Shown here piece by piece: positions 1 to 11,145 of a DNA stretch of 64,000 nt. Under the pieces are notes generated by a model. It saw nothing but the letters and a program-made list of their open reading frames with translations. It searched no databases and had not been told where the DNA came from. Where the stretch lies: NCBI GenBank assembly GCA_963575745.1, contig CAUYUJ010001336.1:1148676-1212675 (forward strand), in the 5' to 3' direction. Position 1 is the stretch's first letter, and each line of letters begins with the position of its first letter. The position numbers and the translations under genes were made by a program. This DNA is from Prorocentrum cordatum (Eukaryota; Sar; Dinophyceae; Prorocentrales; Prorocentraceae).

Positions 1-1135
1 CGCCGTCGCAATGATACCTTGAAACAGATGTGGCGAAGTGCACGCGCGCGCGTCGTCGCGCGCGCGTGCGTTAATCCTTCAAAAACCTAGGGGCCTCGCA
101 TGGATTTCAAAAACGAGCGCGCCGAAACGGAATTGAACGCGCGGTTTTGCAACCTCAGTTTTGAAAAATGCCCGCGCTCGCGCCCCTGCTAATTCTTGAG
201 AAAAAATCGTTTGTTTCTCGCGAGATTCATCGCGCGCCTCCGCGCGGGCCTCTCGCGCGCGCGTCGAAATCGTTCGAGCGCCCCCGAGCGCGCCGTCGCA
301 ATGATCCCTCGAAACAGACGGGGCGAAGCGCGCGCGTCGCCGCGCGCGCGGAGACCCTTCAAAACCTTCGGGCTTCGCGCGGGCTTCAGGAACAAATGCG
401 CCGCGCCAACGTGCATGTAAACGCGCGGATTCGCAGCCCCAGTTCTCAAGAATGCCTGCGCCCGCGCGCCCTCGAGTCATTGAGGCGGCCGTCGGTTTTT
501 TGGCGCAAGTTTCACCGCGCGCTGCCAAACGCGGCCCTCGCGGGCTCGCGTCAAAATCGCTCGGGCGCGCGTCAAAATCGCGAACGCGCCGTCGCGAGGG
601 CCCCTCGCAACTGACGGGGCGAAACGCGCGCGCGTCGTCGCACTTGCGCGGGGGAATCCTTCGAAAATCGGCGGTTAAAGCGCGCGCGGAGACGCGTGGC
701 CTTGCAGCGCGAGATCCCCCCCCCCTAAAAAATAAATAAATGCCCAGCACGCGCGCTCTTGTGAATTCTCTGGCAAACCGCCGGTTGTTCAACATTTTCG
801 CTGATTTCGGCCAAACAGGCCGCCCGCGCCGTAAGTCGCCATCATCCGATCGCCCTAGCGCGCGTGCGGAGAAGGGGGGGGGGTCGGCGCGATCCGCGTC
901 AGAAGAGTGCAATCCGCGTCGGCGCCGCGCGCGCGTCGAACCCATTCCAAAACCTTCATCGCCGACGCGGCGACGCCATCGTCGTCGCCGGCGCGATCAA
1001 CATCGGCGCCGGCGTGGGCCCTGCCGTCGCCGTTGTCACCGTCGTCACCAACGTCGCTACAATCATCGAAGCGTCTACCGCTGTCGACGTTGCCGTGACA
1101 CCGCGCCCGCCCACGTCGCCGACTCGCCCTGAGCA
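1..1135 (+). repeat. Composite repeat copy F1 (modules C and D)
   Basis: Three or more tandem C units, each with a core like GCGCGCGTCGTCGCGCGC (near 38-67, 320-345 and 617-640), then a D module at about 945-1130 rich in GTC/ATC/GCC triplets. The same order recurs at 1290-2500 and 53.3-54.8 kb and, reverse-complemented, at 16-22.5 kb. A stretch of ten G near 875 sits at a site that is a C or G homopolymer of variable length in the other copies. The frame over 915-1140 encodes a V/I/A-rich hydrophobic stretch shared with other copies. Modules B and A are absent here. Long open frames in both directions are products of the GC-rich repeat and are not called as genes. Confidence 0.75.
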
Positions 1136-1289
1136 ACAGGATGACCCCCCCCCTGCCCCCGCCCCTCTGTTGGAATTAACTCCCCCCCTTGTCGAATTGT
1201 ACGTTGCGCGCGATTCTGCCGCGTCGCCCATTCTAGACGCGAGTTCACACCGCCCCGGGCAGGCCGGCATTAAGAGAAACAGTATGCGC

Positions 1290-2510
1290 GCGCGCTCGTT
1301 TGTCAAAATCAGCCGTTTCCAATGGCTCCTCGCAAAACCTGAGACGGAGCGCGCGCGCGTCGTCGCGCGCGCAGACTGGTCTCCGCGACGAAAGAATAGT
1401 TTGGTCGCGGCCCGCGGCATCGCACGATGAAGAGTTGCCCGAGTTCCCCGAGGGCATTTGAACAGCAGCGCGGCGCTGCAAAGCACATGCACTCATAAGA
1501 AAAAAGCAAGCGCTCGCGCTGGCGCGAACTCCCCCCAAAAAAAAACAGTTTTCAAACTTTGCATTCGAATGCGACCGCGCGGGTCTCTCGCGCGCGCGCG
1601 TCGGCATCGATCGAGCGCACTCTCGCGCGCGCTGTCGCGAGAAGGCCCTGCGAACCGCGGGGCGCAGTGCACGCGCGCGCGCGTCGTCGCGCGGGAAATG
1701 TCATCAAGCACTTGCGGCGTCGCATGGGTGTCAAAATCGAATATCCCGTAACGGCATGCCAAACCTAAACCGCGTAATCTTCCAACCTCAGCTTCCACGC
1801 AAAATCCCGCGCTCGCGCCCCTGCGAATTTTTACAACAACCACGCAGTGTTCACCATGCTCTTTGCATGCTGCCAAACGGGCCTATCGTGCCGCAAATCG
1901 CCAACATCGAAACGCCCTTGCGCGCGTGCTCGGGAGGCACGATCCGCGTCACAAAATCCAATGCCAGAAGCGCTCGCGCGTCGGCCGCGCGCGCATGTCG
2001 CACTCCGTCCACAATCTGCATCACCAATGCGAGGACGCCGTCATTGTCGCTGGCGCGAGCAGCATCGGCGCCGGCATGGGCCCTGCCGTCATCGTTGTCA
2101 CCGTCGTCACCAACGTCGCTACTATCATCATCGCGTCTACCGTTGTCGACGTTGCCGTGATACCGCGCCCGCCAAAGTGGCCGACTTGCCCTGATACGCC
2201 CACTGGGGAGTGCCCAGCGATCAGTGCTACCGCTGGGGCGTCGGTCGCACCAAACTAACTGGCCGCTGCGCGCGCGAGCATGCACGAGCTAGCGCGGCCG
2301 CAGAGATGCACCAACCAAAGCCAAACAATCGTCGCAATCGCCGCCGCATGGGTTATGTAAGCTTGCGGGTGGGTGGGTGGGATGGTTGCGCGAGCAGTGG
2401 AACAGCAAATCGCTGCGAACAGGAATTTGATGATATATTGCACAAGTCGTATTGCATGACGTGCGTAGCTCCAAATATATTGCACAACCCGTGTTGCTGG
2501 CAATACACTG
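1290..2510 (+). repeat. Composite repeat copy F2 (modules C-D-B-A)
   Basis: The most complete forward copy. C units lie at about 1290-1985 (CG cores near 1345-1370 and 1670-1695), D at 1990-2190, B at 2195-2420 and a short A tract at 2430-2505. B contains the stretch GCGGGTGGGTGGGTGGGATG and two NotI-like GCGGCCGC blocks, also seen at 54.6 kb and inverted at 18.5, 19.85 and 21.55 kb. The frame 1974-2258 reads through D and ends in a stop after S-V-A-P-N. A C-rich spacer at 1136-1289 separates it from F1. No protein function is recognisable. Confidence 0.8.
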
Positions 2511-3090
2511 TTTGGGGCCCGCGCTGGCCCGCTTTTCACACCGTCGAATCTCAAGGTTTGGTGCGCGGGTTGCCGATCGCTGCGCGCATGCGGCAATGCC
2601 AGATTGCGCTGTTGGGTTTGGCCCCCGCACGCCCCTTCGAAAGCCGCGCGCCCGACGTCGCTGCGGCGAAGGTCCACTCTTGCCGCGCAAGGAACAAAGA
2701 TCGATGCATTCGCCCTCGCGGCACGGCCGGGGAGGCAGAATTACAGGCAGAGCCCGGGCCCGTACAGGCTCGTGTCGGCGCATCGCCCCGCCAGCCCTTT
2801 GGGCTAAGGTGGTCTGGCGATTTCTTTCGTTCCTCGTTCCAAACGCTCGTTTCTTCGGGAAATGGTACCCTCCCCCTTCCCTCCGTGAGGTGTTTTGTTG
2901 GGAGGGTTCGCGACGGGTTACGGCGTCCAAAATGGTCCGACATGACTGTAGGCGGTTCAATATAGATAAACGAAGATGGTGCGGTATAGCTTCCGACAGA
3001 CCTCCAAAACGCCCGACGAGGGCCACAAGACGGATCCAAATGCTCTCGGAACCGCCACATAACCCCCCTGACAAGCCAAGATCCATTAAA
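2511..3090. other. No gene seen
   Basis: Mixed-composition sequence between the F2 repeat and the GGCCC-type repeat. Open frames exist on both strands but none shows a recognisable domain or consistent coding character. No repeat unit recognised. Confidence 0.4.
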
Positions 3091-3560
3091 CTTCAAAACA
3101 GAAGCCGCTTCTCGCCTTTTCGCTTCCAATGCGACGTTGAGGCTCCAAGATTGCCCCAATATTAAGATGGCCAAAGAAAGCCCCAAGGGCCCTACCAAAC
3201 GGCCCCAAGAGCGCCTAAGATCGGCCCGGAAGCGCCCCGAAAGGCAATTTCGATGGCCCCACGGGGGAGGAACCTTGGGACCCCCCCCCCTTTGATCGAT
3301 GGCCTCCAAGATTGCCCCAGAAGGCCTTCCAAGGCACCCAAAAAGGCCGCGAGAGAGACCCCAAAAGGTTCCAAAAACATCTCACGAGAGTCCCTAAAAG
3401 CGGTGTGCCCCCTCCTCCTCCTCATCCTCCTCCTCCTCCTCCTCCTCCTCCTCGTCCTCCTCCTCCTCCTCCTCCTCCTCCTCCTCCTCGTCTGGCTCCC
3501 CCGCAGGCCCCAAGGATGGCCCGAAGAAGCCTTCCAACGCCACCCCACTGCTCCCAGAGA
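3090..3560 (+). repeat. GGCCCAAGAGG-type degenerate repeat, first block
   Basis: Starts with an AT-richer header (about 3085-3160, with TTCTCGCCTTTTCGCTTCCA) followed by degenerate CCAAGA/GGCCCC units, interrupted by a CTC array. The same header-plus-units arrangement occurs at 14.7, 15.6 and 52.9 kb. Confidence 0.6.
3409..3490 (+). repeat. (CCT)n array
   Basis: Near-pure CCT/CTC trinucleotide repeat of about 80 bp with a few substitutions. Confidence 0.95.
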
Positions 3561-3984
3561 TCTCTATGTTCGTCCTGGTTGTTTGTTTCACCATGTCTCT
3601 TCGCCCCTTTTCCCGTCAGCTCTCATGGGCACGATTTCTGAACGGGCTGGCGGGGATATTTGTTTTTGGCACGCGGGCGCGCAGAAGCCAAGTCGAACGC
3701 CGAGCACGCCAGTGCGGGCCGCGCCGTAGCGAAGAACAACGCAGCGAAGTGAACAGCGTCCGCCACAGAGCGGAACAGGGCGAGACGCAGCCGAAGTGCA
3801 CGTCCGCAGGCGCAGGGGGGGAGCAGGTCGGGAGGCATCACGCAGGCGCCGGAAGGGCACGTCCGCGAAGGTGCCGAGATGAGGACGCCCGTGGAAGAGT
3901 GGGCGAACGACCGCCCACATGACCAGAGTGGGTGGAAGTCGAGCGGCACACGTCCCAGGACGACGGTGACCAAGAGAAGAAAAA

Positions 3985-4200
3985 TTAGAAAACAACTGCT
4001 GGGAGGTCTTCGTCGGAAAGATTAAGGAGGATTCACCCCCATCGCGGGGCTGCTACGCCAGAAAAGCACTTGGATTAAGCGGAATGAAGCGTGAGTGAGC
4101 CGGACCTCGGACCAGGGCAAGATCAGAATTTGACCTCCCAGGAGTTGCATCCGAACCAACGATTCCCCAGGTACCCTGCCGAACACGAATCACAGGACCT
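3985..4200 (+). repeat. Diverged direct duplication, copy 1
   Basis: Shares AACTGCTGGGAGGTCTTCG, then AAGCGGAATGAAGC-like and AACCTCC-AGGAG-TGCA-like blocks in the same order with 5145-5400, offset about 1.16 kb. Clearly related but well diverged. No coding character. Confidence 0.5.
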
Positions 4201-5140
4201 GGTAGTCTCGTACGACGTGGAAAAGCGAACGGACCAGCAGGAGTAGCGAGAACGCCTCCGGGACGGGCAGGAAAGGCGGGTGCGAGGCTGTCGTGGAGGC
4301 AAACGGCCTCCCGGTACCAGCTGGTGGGGATACGCGAAGCGCGAAGCGTGAATAATTTGCGCCCTTTGAACTGAGGGCCGCCAAGAGTTACTCGCTCTCG
4401 GCGGAGGTTGACGAAGGGAGCCTGCATCGGGCTATCCTACACTCCATGGGCTTTCGACCTCGACACTCAAACAAGAACAGGTCGCAGACAGGAGATGGTT
4501 GCAAGCGGAGGTCAAGCACACGACTCACCCCAAACATCGGCGGGACAGCTTGTCGGGACATGTGCGGCACGGCTGCATGCCAGGGCTGCCAGAGACCTCC
4601 CGGGCGCAATCTCCTTGCAACTGACAGCTAGATCCTCACCTTTCTCCTCCTCATCCCTCGCCGCCTTCTCCTTCTCGTCCTCCTCCACTATGATTTCGCC
4701 CACCAGCGTGCTGTTTCCCAACCTGCTGAAAACATCAATCGGGCTCCCCAGGCTGAATCCCCGCACCTCCGAAAACAGGAGGCAAACTCCTCCTCCTCCT
4801 CCTCTTTTCGGAAGCTCTGGGCCTGGGGGAGGCGGAGGCGGAAGAAGGAGGAGAAGGAGGCAGAGACGGGGGCGGGAGTGGGATATGACAGCCCTGCCTC
4901 TTCCAGGCAGAACCTTCCACTCGTGAACACACGAAGATGCTCACAATGACGGCACACGGATACGGGAAATGCCGTGGTGAAGGAGTCGGCCCTCGGCGGA
5001 GGAAGTCGGCGGTACGCTGCCCGCGATGCCTGCCCCTGCCTTTCTCAGCCGGGGCAGAGCGTGTGCGGGAGAGTGCTCTCGGCAGAAGGCGTTTGCCGCT
5101 GCGTGGCCCGGCGGCCGAGCGCGTGCGGCAAGATGCGGGA
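4200..5140. other. No gene seen
   Basis: GC-rich sequence between the two duplicates. It holds a pyrimidine-rich patch at 4640-4690, a short CCT run at 4790-4805 and a purine-rich GGAGGC stretch at 4825-4880. Open frames here are low-complexity and unsupported. Confidence 0.4.
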
Positions 5141-5144
5141 GGTA

Positions 5145-5400
5145 GGAGGCAACTGCTGGGAGGTCTTCGCAAGAAAGAAAGACGTAATGATTCGGGCCGA
5201 TTGGGGGCCACTGAGCCGGGCCAGCTCAGACTAAACGCAGGATCCTGCCAGAGTAAGCGGAATTGAGCTGGATCACGTGGGACCGTACCAGGTTAGGCCA
5301 GCCTTCGACCACGGATATACGAGTGCCCGATGCTGAAGTCAACCTCCAGGAGCTGCAGCCTAACAAGAGTGTGCTGGGCACCTAGCACTAAAGATTAAGC
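5145..5400 (+). repeat. Diverged direct duplication, copy 2
   Basis: Partner of 3985-4200. The shared opening block is identical over AACTGCTGGGAGGTCTTCG and similarity falls off downstream. Confidence 0.5.
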
Positions 5401-5640
5401 TCGACGGGCTAGCAAGAATGGGCAGACACATCGGTCACTTCGCCATGGGAGACACATGTCCAGGGACGACCAGAGACTTGTTACCCCATGGCGGGGAATG
5501 CAGATTCGGCGTCCGCGGCCCTCAGATGCCCTGGAACAAGTGTCCTCCACGGCGGGGAAGCTCTATGTTGAACTGCCTGCTGCCCTTCTGAACACGCCTA
5601 CTAGAAGAAGAGCAAACAGCACACATGTAAGCTTGTCGAG

Positions 5641-5763
5641 CTCCGCGCGGATTTGCTGGATCGGCGCTGGACACCCTTCCCTGGTTGCGCGAAGCGCGCC
5701 AGGGGCGGCGCTGGAGGCGCCGCCAGACGGGCTCGGGCGCCGATCCGAGAAATCTACGCGGAG
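5641..5763. repeat. Foldback (nested inverted-repeat) element, copy 1
   Basis: Outer arms 5641-5667 and 5737-5763 are inverted copies, 24 of 27 positions by eye. Inside is a perfect 8-bp hairpin, 5704-5711 with 5717-5724 around TGGAG, plus a small GCGC-GAA-GCGC hairpin near 5687-5699. The core GGCGCTGGAGGCGCCGCC recurs at 28.08 kb. No ends or target duplication were recognised, so it may be a non-autonomous mobile element, a structured RNA locus or simply repeat debris. Confidence 0.65.
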
Positions 5764-6028
5764 CTCCGAACCTCCATGCTTGTGCCTTGTCTTCTTCTCC
5801 GGTCTACACAAAAAGCTTCTTCAACAAGGCCTCCATCATCGCTCACGAAGGCGGCGGGTCTTGGAAGATGCTTTGGCGCCGGGCTGGCCGCCCATCCGAC
5901 GGAGAGCCGCTCCGTGGCCTCCAGACGCATTCCAACCGGCGGGCCACTGCGCACCGCGGTGGGGCGTCGATGGCGGTGTTGCCGCGGGCGGTGCAAGCCG
6001 GGGCGGACGGAGTGGGGAGGGGCAACTA
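5764..6028. other. No gene seen
   Basis: GC-rich unique sequence between the foldback and the GTC array. A phrase near 5829-5870 (CCTCCATCATCGC followed by GGCGGCGGGTC) recurs near 23,099-23,130. Confidence 0.4.
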
Positions 6029-6067
6029 TCGTCGTCGTCGTCGCCATCATTGTCGCAGTCGTTGCCT

Positions 6068-6101
<34 letters not shown>

Positions 6102-6237
6102 GGCCGTCGTCGTCGTCGTCGTCGTTGTCGTCGTCGCCGTTGTCGTCGTCGTCGTCGCCGTCGCCGTCGTCGCTGTCGTCGTCGCCGTCGCCGTCGCCGT
6201 CGCAGCCGCCGCCGTCGTCGCCGCCGTCCTGCTGTCT
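6029..6237 (+). repeat. (GTC)n array
   Basis: About 210 bp of GTC/CGT trinucleotides with scattered GCC and GTT variants. Open frames in all phases are artefacts of triplet periodicity. Confidence 0.9.
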
Positions 6238-6517
6238 CGAGGCGCAGGAGGTCCGGAGAGAGCAAGTGCAAGGGGAGGGGGGGCGGCCCGCTTATCTGGG
6301 GGGCTCCTTGCCTCCTTCGTGTGAGGGGCCTGGGGCCACTTCCCTGCGGGTGGGAGTTCTGCAGGCTGCCTCGCGCGCTGGGAAGGCGGCGCGGCCGCTC
6401 TTGTCGAAGGGGCGAGCGCAGAGCATCCTCGTCGTCAGCATCCTGAGCATCGACATCGGGACGGTACGAACACTCCCCTCACCATCAAAACAGCAGCAGC
6501 GCCGCAAGGGAGCGGTG

Positions 6518-6665
6518 TCAGCATCATCAGCATCATCATCATCGCCAACAGCAACGTCAGCATCAACATCAGCATCAGCATCATCACCACCACCATCACC
6601 ACCACCATCACCATCACCATCACCGTCACCACCGTCACCACCACCACCACCACCACCACCATCAC

Positions 6666-6736
<71 letters not shown>

Positions 6737-6900
6737 CCATCACAATCATCATCATCAACAACACCATCAGCATCATCACGAGGATGATCGTCATCATTAT
6801 CACAAGTATCGCCATCACCACCATCATGATCATCGTCACCATCACCATCATCGTCATCATCATCACCATCAGCACAATCATCATCATCATCACTGCCAAC
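6518..6900 (+). repeat. (CAT)n array
   Basis: About 380 bp of CAT/CAC trinucleotides, purest at 6660-6735. It yields poly-Ser, poly-His or poly-Met frames that are not genes. The 280 bases before it show nothing recognisable. Confidence 0.9.
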
Positions 6901-7560
6901 ACTACCTCATGACAATGATCACCACAATGCTCGTCCAGCTCTTTCACCAGCCTGTCCTCATCCTCATTGTCCAACCCATCATTCATCCTCCAACTCACGA
7001 TCTCCCTTCTTAATATTCCGCCACATCGGCCAGCTGACCATTACCATCCTTACTTGTTTCGTCACCGCCATCGTCTTGCCCGACTTATCATATCCACATT
7101 GAAAACAGGATGCAAGAGGCTTCCCTGCATAAGTAGAGACGTAGCACGCCAAATGTTTACTGTAGTTAACCTTCCATACGGAATGAGCCCTCCTTCCCCA
7201 AAACTCGGAAAAGATGTCTTGCTGGAGAAGGGGAAAAACTTAAGGAGCACCGAGCCCTTTCTGTCAGCTCGTCATCTTCGTCATCCTCATCGTCGGCCCC
7301 CCGTCTACTCCTCATCCTCTGCCAGTAGGAATCCCGCAAAGCCCTCCTGAACTCCTGCAGAACCACTTTCGTCGCTTTGGAAATATAAGCAGCACGGTCG
7401 AAAGCCCCTACCGAAACATGTCCTCCTCATCTTGCGCCGCGAGCCCAGCCGGCGCACTGTCGGAGGCAAGCACAAACCCTTCAGAATGTACAGCCAGACT
7501 TAGTAACTTAGTTAGTAAAGAAGACCATCATTCAAGAACATGATATCCTCCGACGGTCAA
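6901..7560. other. No gene seen
   Basis: Relatively AT-richer stretch with short open frames on both strands. No domain, splice-leader or RNA signature recognised. Confidence 0.4.
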
Positions 7561-7627
<67 letters not shown>

Positions 7628-7628
7628 C
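7561..7628 (+). repeat. (CA)n/(CACG)n array
   Basis: CA dinucleotides passing into CACG tetranucleotides. Confidence 0.95.
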
Positions 7629-7962
7629 ACAGCCAAGGGTACCCCCCCCGAAACGACCTCGATCTGATACCTCGGACCGACCGCAGCACCAATCCCCCCG
7701 CAAACGATGCACCGTTCCGATGCCGAAGACTTGCATGTCGACGAATTCTCGGTGCACGAATTTAAGTCGCAAAGCCGACATCTCCCAGGACATCTCCCAC
7801 AATGCGGCCCGAGCAGAGCTTCGAGGCGGAACCGGCAATAACCTCGAAAACGCCCAAACAATCCCAAGAAACGCCAAACACACACGCGAAACCGGCGACG
7901 GCCAAACAAGGGTGAGGCGGCAGGCCAGGGTGCAGAAAAGGAGCGCCCCCCCTCACACCACA

Positions 7963-8053
7963 CACGCACACACGCACACACGCACAAACACGCACAAACA
8001 CACACATACACACACACACACATTCTCTCTCGCACACACGCACACACACACAC
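7963..8053 (+). repeat. (CA)n array with CG/AA variants
   Basis: CA dinucleotide repeat with CACACG and CACAAA variants. Frames over it are Thr/His- or Cys/Val-rich artefacts. Confidence 0.95.
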
Positions 8054-8619
8054 TTTTTCCCGTCGGTGGCGAGGCAGAGTTGGCTGCACCAGCGCTGGAG
8101 CTAAACGGGGGCACCGAAAAACGAATTGGCCAGCGAACAGGAGCCGAGAAAAGACAGACAGGGCGGCCGCAGGGGGCGGGGGGGAAGAGGAGGCCGCTCA
8201 AGGGCGGACGGGTCCACACCTGAACTGCTGACGCGGCCACCCCCGCTGGCGGGGGCCATGGCAGCTGCCGGGCCGCAGCGTCGGGCACCCATGGGCGCAA
8301 GCGGGGCCCAGTGCGGGTGCTGCAAGTGCAAGTAAGCGAAACATAAGCCGTCGAAGAAGCACGCGAGGTACAACGACGACGGGTGGGAGCCGCAGCGGCC
8401 CAGCAGGTGGATGGCGCTGTGAAAATGCGGCATGCAAATCCAGGCGAAGCGGGGCGGCTGCGCGGGCACCACCGCCGGCGTCTAGACGGCAGCGGTCCGC
8501 GCTCTGTGCTGCGCGGGCGTCTGCACTGCCCGCGATGGCACGTCCGGGCTGCCGTCGCGCCTCTGGCTGCCACTTGCGGGCAGAGAAAGGGCGTGCCAGT
8601 GTCGAAACTGTGGCTGGGC

Positions 8620-9000
8620 CGTAGGCCATGCGCTGCCAGGGTGGACAGCGCGAGCCAAAACTGGAGGCGCCGAGTCGGTGCGAAAGCAGTGAATGTCGGC
8701 GGGGCTGGGGCGGCCGCGCGCTGCCGGGGTGGACGGCGCGCGGCCGCGCCAACCGCGTCGAAACTGTGGCCGAGGCCGCAGGGCGCCCACTACCGGGGGT
8801 GGCAGTGTGGACCAAGTCAAGGGCACCTCGGTGCACGGACTGTTAAGTAGAGAAGGAGCAGGGGCCGCGGGGGCCGCGCGCTGCCGGGGCGGGCAGCACG
8901 CGGCCGAGGCGGAGTGTGGAGGCAGAGGCGGCAGGAACAGGACGTGGAAAGGTGCCGCGTGCCGTCGGGGCGGCTGGCGCGCGGCAGCCAGGCCCGCTGG
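8620..9000. repeat. Degenerate GC-rich minisatellite
   Basis: The phrase GCGCTGCCGGGGTGGACGGC recurs with variants near 8630, 8718 and 8878, with a weaker form near 8962, flanked by GCGCGGCC. On the minus strand it repeats A-V-H-P-G-S-A. Spacing is irregular (about 85-160 bp). Confidence 0.5.
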
Positions 9001-9049
9001 GCGGCTCAGAGGTGGATGGAGTCGATGGGAAGGTGGCCCTCGGAAAGCA

Positions 9050-10028
9050 GGCGCCCCTATGGTCGAGCGCACTGTGGGCGGGCGTGAGCGGCGCTCGGGA
9101 GGCCCGCGCTGTGGCTCGTCGCAGGGCTCGGCAGGGCCCTGGCGCCACTGCCTCTGATGGGGGGCCTGTGGCGTCGGAAGGAGATGCCTGGAATGGTCGT
9201 TGTTGAGCCAGGTGGGGCCCGCGCGCATCTTGCCTTCCCCGACCGCGTCGTGGCCCTTCCCCGCGCCCTTGCCCTTGTCCCAGCGCAGTTCGTTGCCTCG
9301 CACACCCGGGTCGTAGGCGCCCCTTCCGGGTCGGCGACCCCTGGCATCGCAGGGGGCGTCCCACCCATCAACGAACATGGCGCCGCAGTCCCTCTTCAGC
9401 CCGTTGACAAACTCCGGACACGTCTCCTGGTGCCTGGCCCTGTTGTTCCACGCGCGAGGCCATCTGATCTGCGCCCGGGAAACCGCGTAGAGCGCGTCCA
9501 AGGGGTCGCGATGGTGAGCGCATCCAGGGTCGATCTGCAGCGTTCTGTGCCGCAGGGGCGCTTCCTGGGCCGACGAGGAGCTTCCTCCCCTCGATGGCCG
9601 GGCCCTGCGCTGGCGCGTGCCGTATCGGCCTGCTCGGGGCGACCCTGCCCGTGCTCTAAAGTCCTGGGTGTCTTGCGTGCTCGGCCTTCGTCAGGTTCGT
9701 TGCCTGAGCCCCTTTCTGCGACCAGCTCGGCGCGGTGGTCGCTGCGGTTGGGCGCGCTGGTCTCCACCTCCCAGGCAGTTTCGGCGTCCGTGGCCTCATG
9801 TCGCTGCGGCTTTGGGGAGGCTGGCTGATGGGGTCGTTCGGGGTCGGGACTGGACGCCCCGGTCTGGGCGTGGAGGTCAGGGTAAGCTTCGCCGCTGGGG
9901 CTTGCTCGTTGGCCCTGGCCCCTGTTCTCCGCGTCGGGCGAGAAAACGACCTCGGAGACTGCGCGCGGGGGCGAAGGCGCGGGCGGGCGGGCGGTCGACT
10001 CCACTGGGCTGGGAGACGAGAGCTGCAA
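9050..10028 (-). pseudogene. Unrecognised gene-like remnant
   Basis: Two overlapping minus-strand frames together look more like protein than the neighbouring shadow frames. The first (10,028 to about 9396) encodes a hydrophilic, Pro/Arg/Glu-rich and probably disordered stretch. The second (from 9501 to about 9050) has mixed composition with phrases such as CPEFVNGLKRDC and GPTWLNNDHSR near its N-terminal half. They are in different frames, so a frameshift or an intron would be needed to join them. No domain recognised. It could also be part of a larger minus-strand gene or retroelement reaching to 13.2 kb. Confidence 0.3.
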
Positions 10029-10127
10029 GGCTGTCAGAAGGGACCCCCGGGACTGCGTCGGTTATTGAGCAGGGACCGACCGTCCCGGCATTCCTATAGT
10101 CCTACCACGAAATGTTCTTAGAACCCA

Positions 10128-10305
10128 AACATGTTCTAAGAACAAAACAATGTTCTTAGAACATAAACCCGATGTGTTAAAACAAAACAGTCCCAGCCAG
10201 AAATCTTCCAAGAGCATTTCGTGGGAACCGCAAAAGGCTCTTGGAGCATTGTTTGGTGGGGCTAAAGGCGAGCCGAGACGCTTCGCCACTGCTTGAGGTT
10301 AGGCC
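10128..10305 (+). repeat. Dispersed repeat with TTCTTAGAAC palindromes, copy 1
   Basis: Contains several GTTCTTAGAAC or TGTTCTAAGAAC inverted motifs, then TCCCAGCCAGAAAT, CATTTCGTGG, GAGACGCTTCG and CACTGCTTGAG. The same phrases in the same order appear at 22,850-22,995. Confidence 0.6.
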
Positions 10306-10319
10306 TCCTGCTGGCCCGC

Positions 10320-10525
10320 TGACGAGGAGGAAGCAGGAGGAGGAAGAGCAGGAGGAGGAGGAGAGGAGGAGGAGGAGGAGGAGGAGGAGGAGGAGGAGGA
10401 GGAGGAGGAGGGAGGGAGGGAGGAGGGAGGGAGGAGGGAGGTGCAGGGAGGAGGAGGGAGGTGTAGGGAGGAGGAGGAGGAGGAGGAGGAGGAGGAGGAG
10501 GAGGAGGAGGAGGAGGAGGAGGAAG
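10320..10525 (+). repeat. (GGA)n array
   Basis: About 200 bp of GAG/AGG/GGA trinucleotides with AGGGAGGG variants in the middle. Confidence 0.95.
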
Positions 10526-10556
10526 GGCAGATCTGCGCGCCTCGGCCTGCGGGCCT

Positions 10557-11145
10557 GTCCTGATCTTGGTGCGGATGGACTGGGCGGTGGGATTGTCGGC
10601 GCCAGTTGGAATGACGTGCCCCGGCCGAGGCCACCTTAGGTTCTGTGCCCCCTTTGAGACAAGGCAGGAGGTGATGCGCTGCTGCCCGCGCTTGTTGGGG
10701 TCTCTGCCTAGGTCCTGAAACAGCTGGGGATGGTTGGCATGTAGGAAGGCATCCCATTCGTCAGCCAGGAAATCAATCATGCGCTGGATGAGCGCCCCTT
10801 CTGCTTGATTAGGTAGGCTGCCGCGCGCGCTAGGGCAGTCCGTCTTCCGCCCCACGGGCGTCCGTCGGGGATTCCGTTGTCCAGGATCATTGGACCGCAG
10901 ATGCTGGCGAGGATGCTCTGGCAGTCGTCCTCTGTCGACGCCCTGGGGTCCCTCGGGGCGTTGCGTGGACCGCCTGGGCGGGGTCGCTGTTGTCGCATGT
11001 CGTCGGTCCGCTGCCACCAAGCATTTTCGACGCCGTCGTCCAGTGCCCGGGCGTGCTGGACCATCGCGCGGGCGATGGTGTAACCTGCCTTTCCCTTCCT
11101 TGGGCCTGGGCTGATCGGTGTGGTGGCGGGTTGAAGGGGATTCAC
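10557..11145 (-). pseudogene. Unrecognised gene-like remnant
   Basis: Two overlapping minus-strand frames have protein-like composition. One covers 11,145-10,777 (with ARALDDGVENAWWQRTDDMR and SILASICGPMILDNGIPDG). The other covers roughly 10,810-10,560 (with MIDFLADEWDAFLHANHP and GRDPNKRGQQRITSC). They sit in different frames and the second runs into the GGA array, so the sequence is broken. No family recognised. Together with 12.4-13.2 kb it may be one decayed element or gene. Confidence 0.3.

Noticed and set aside
79-945. 288-codon minus and 148-codon plus frames at the window start
   Set aside because: Both lie in composite-repeat C units, and similar frames appear on both strands of every copy without a conserved start or stop.
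5456-6787. 443-codon plus frame ending in poly-Ser/Pro
   Set aside because: It runs through the GTC and CAT arrays and ends in them; there is no non-repetitive domain.
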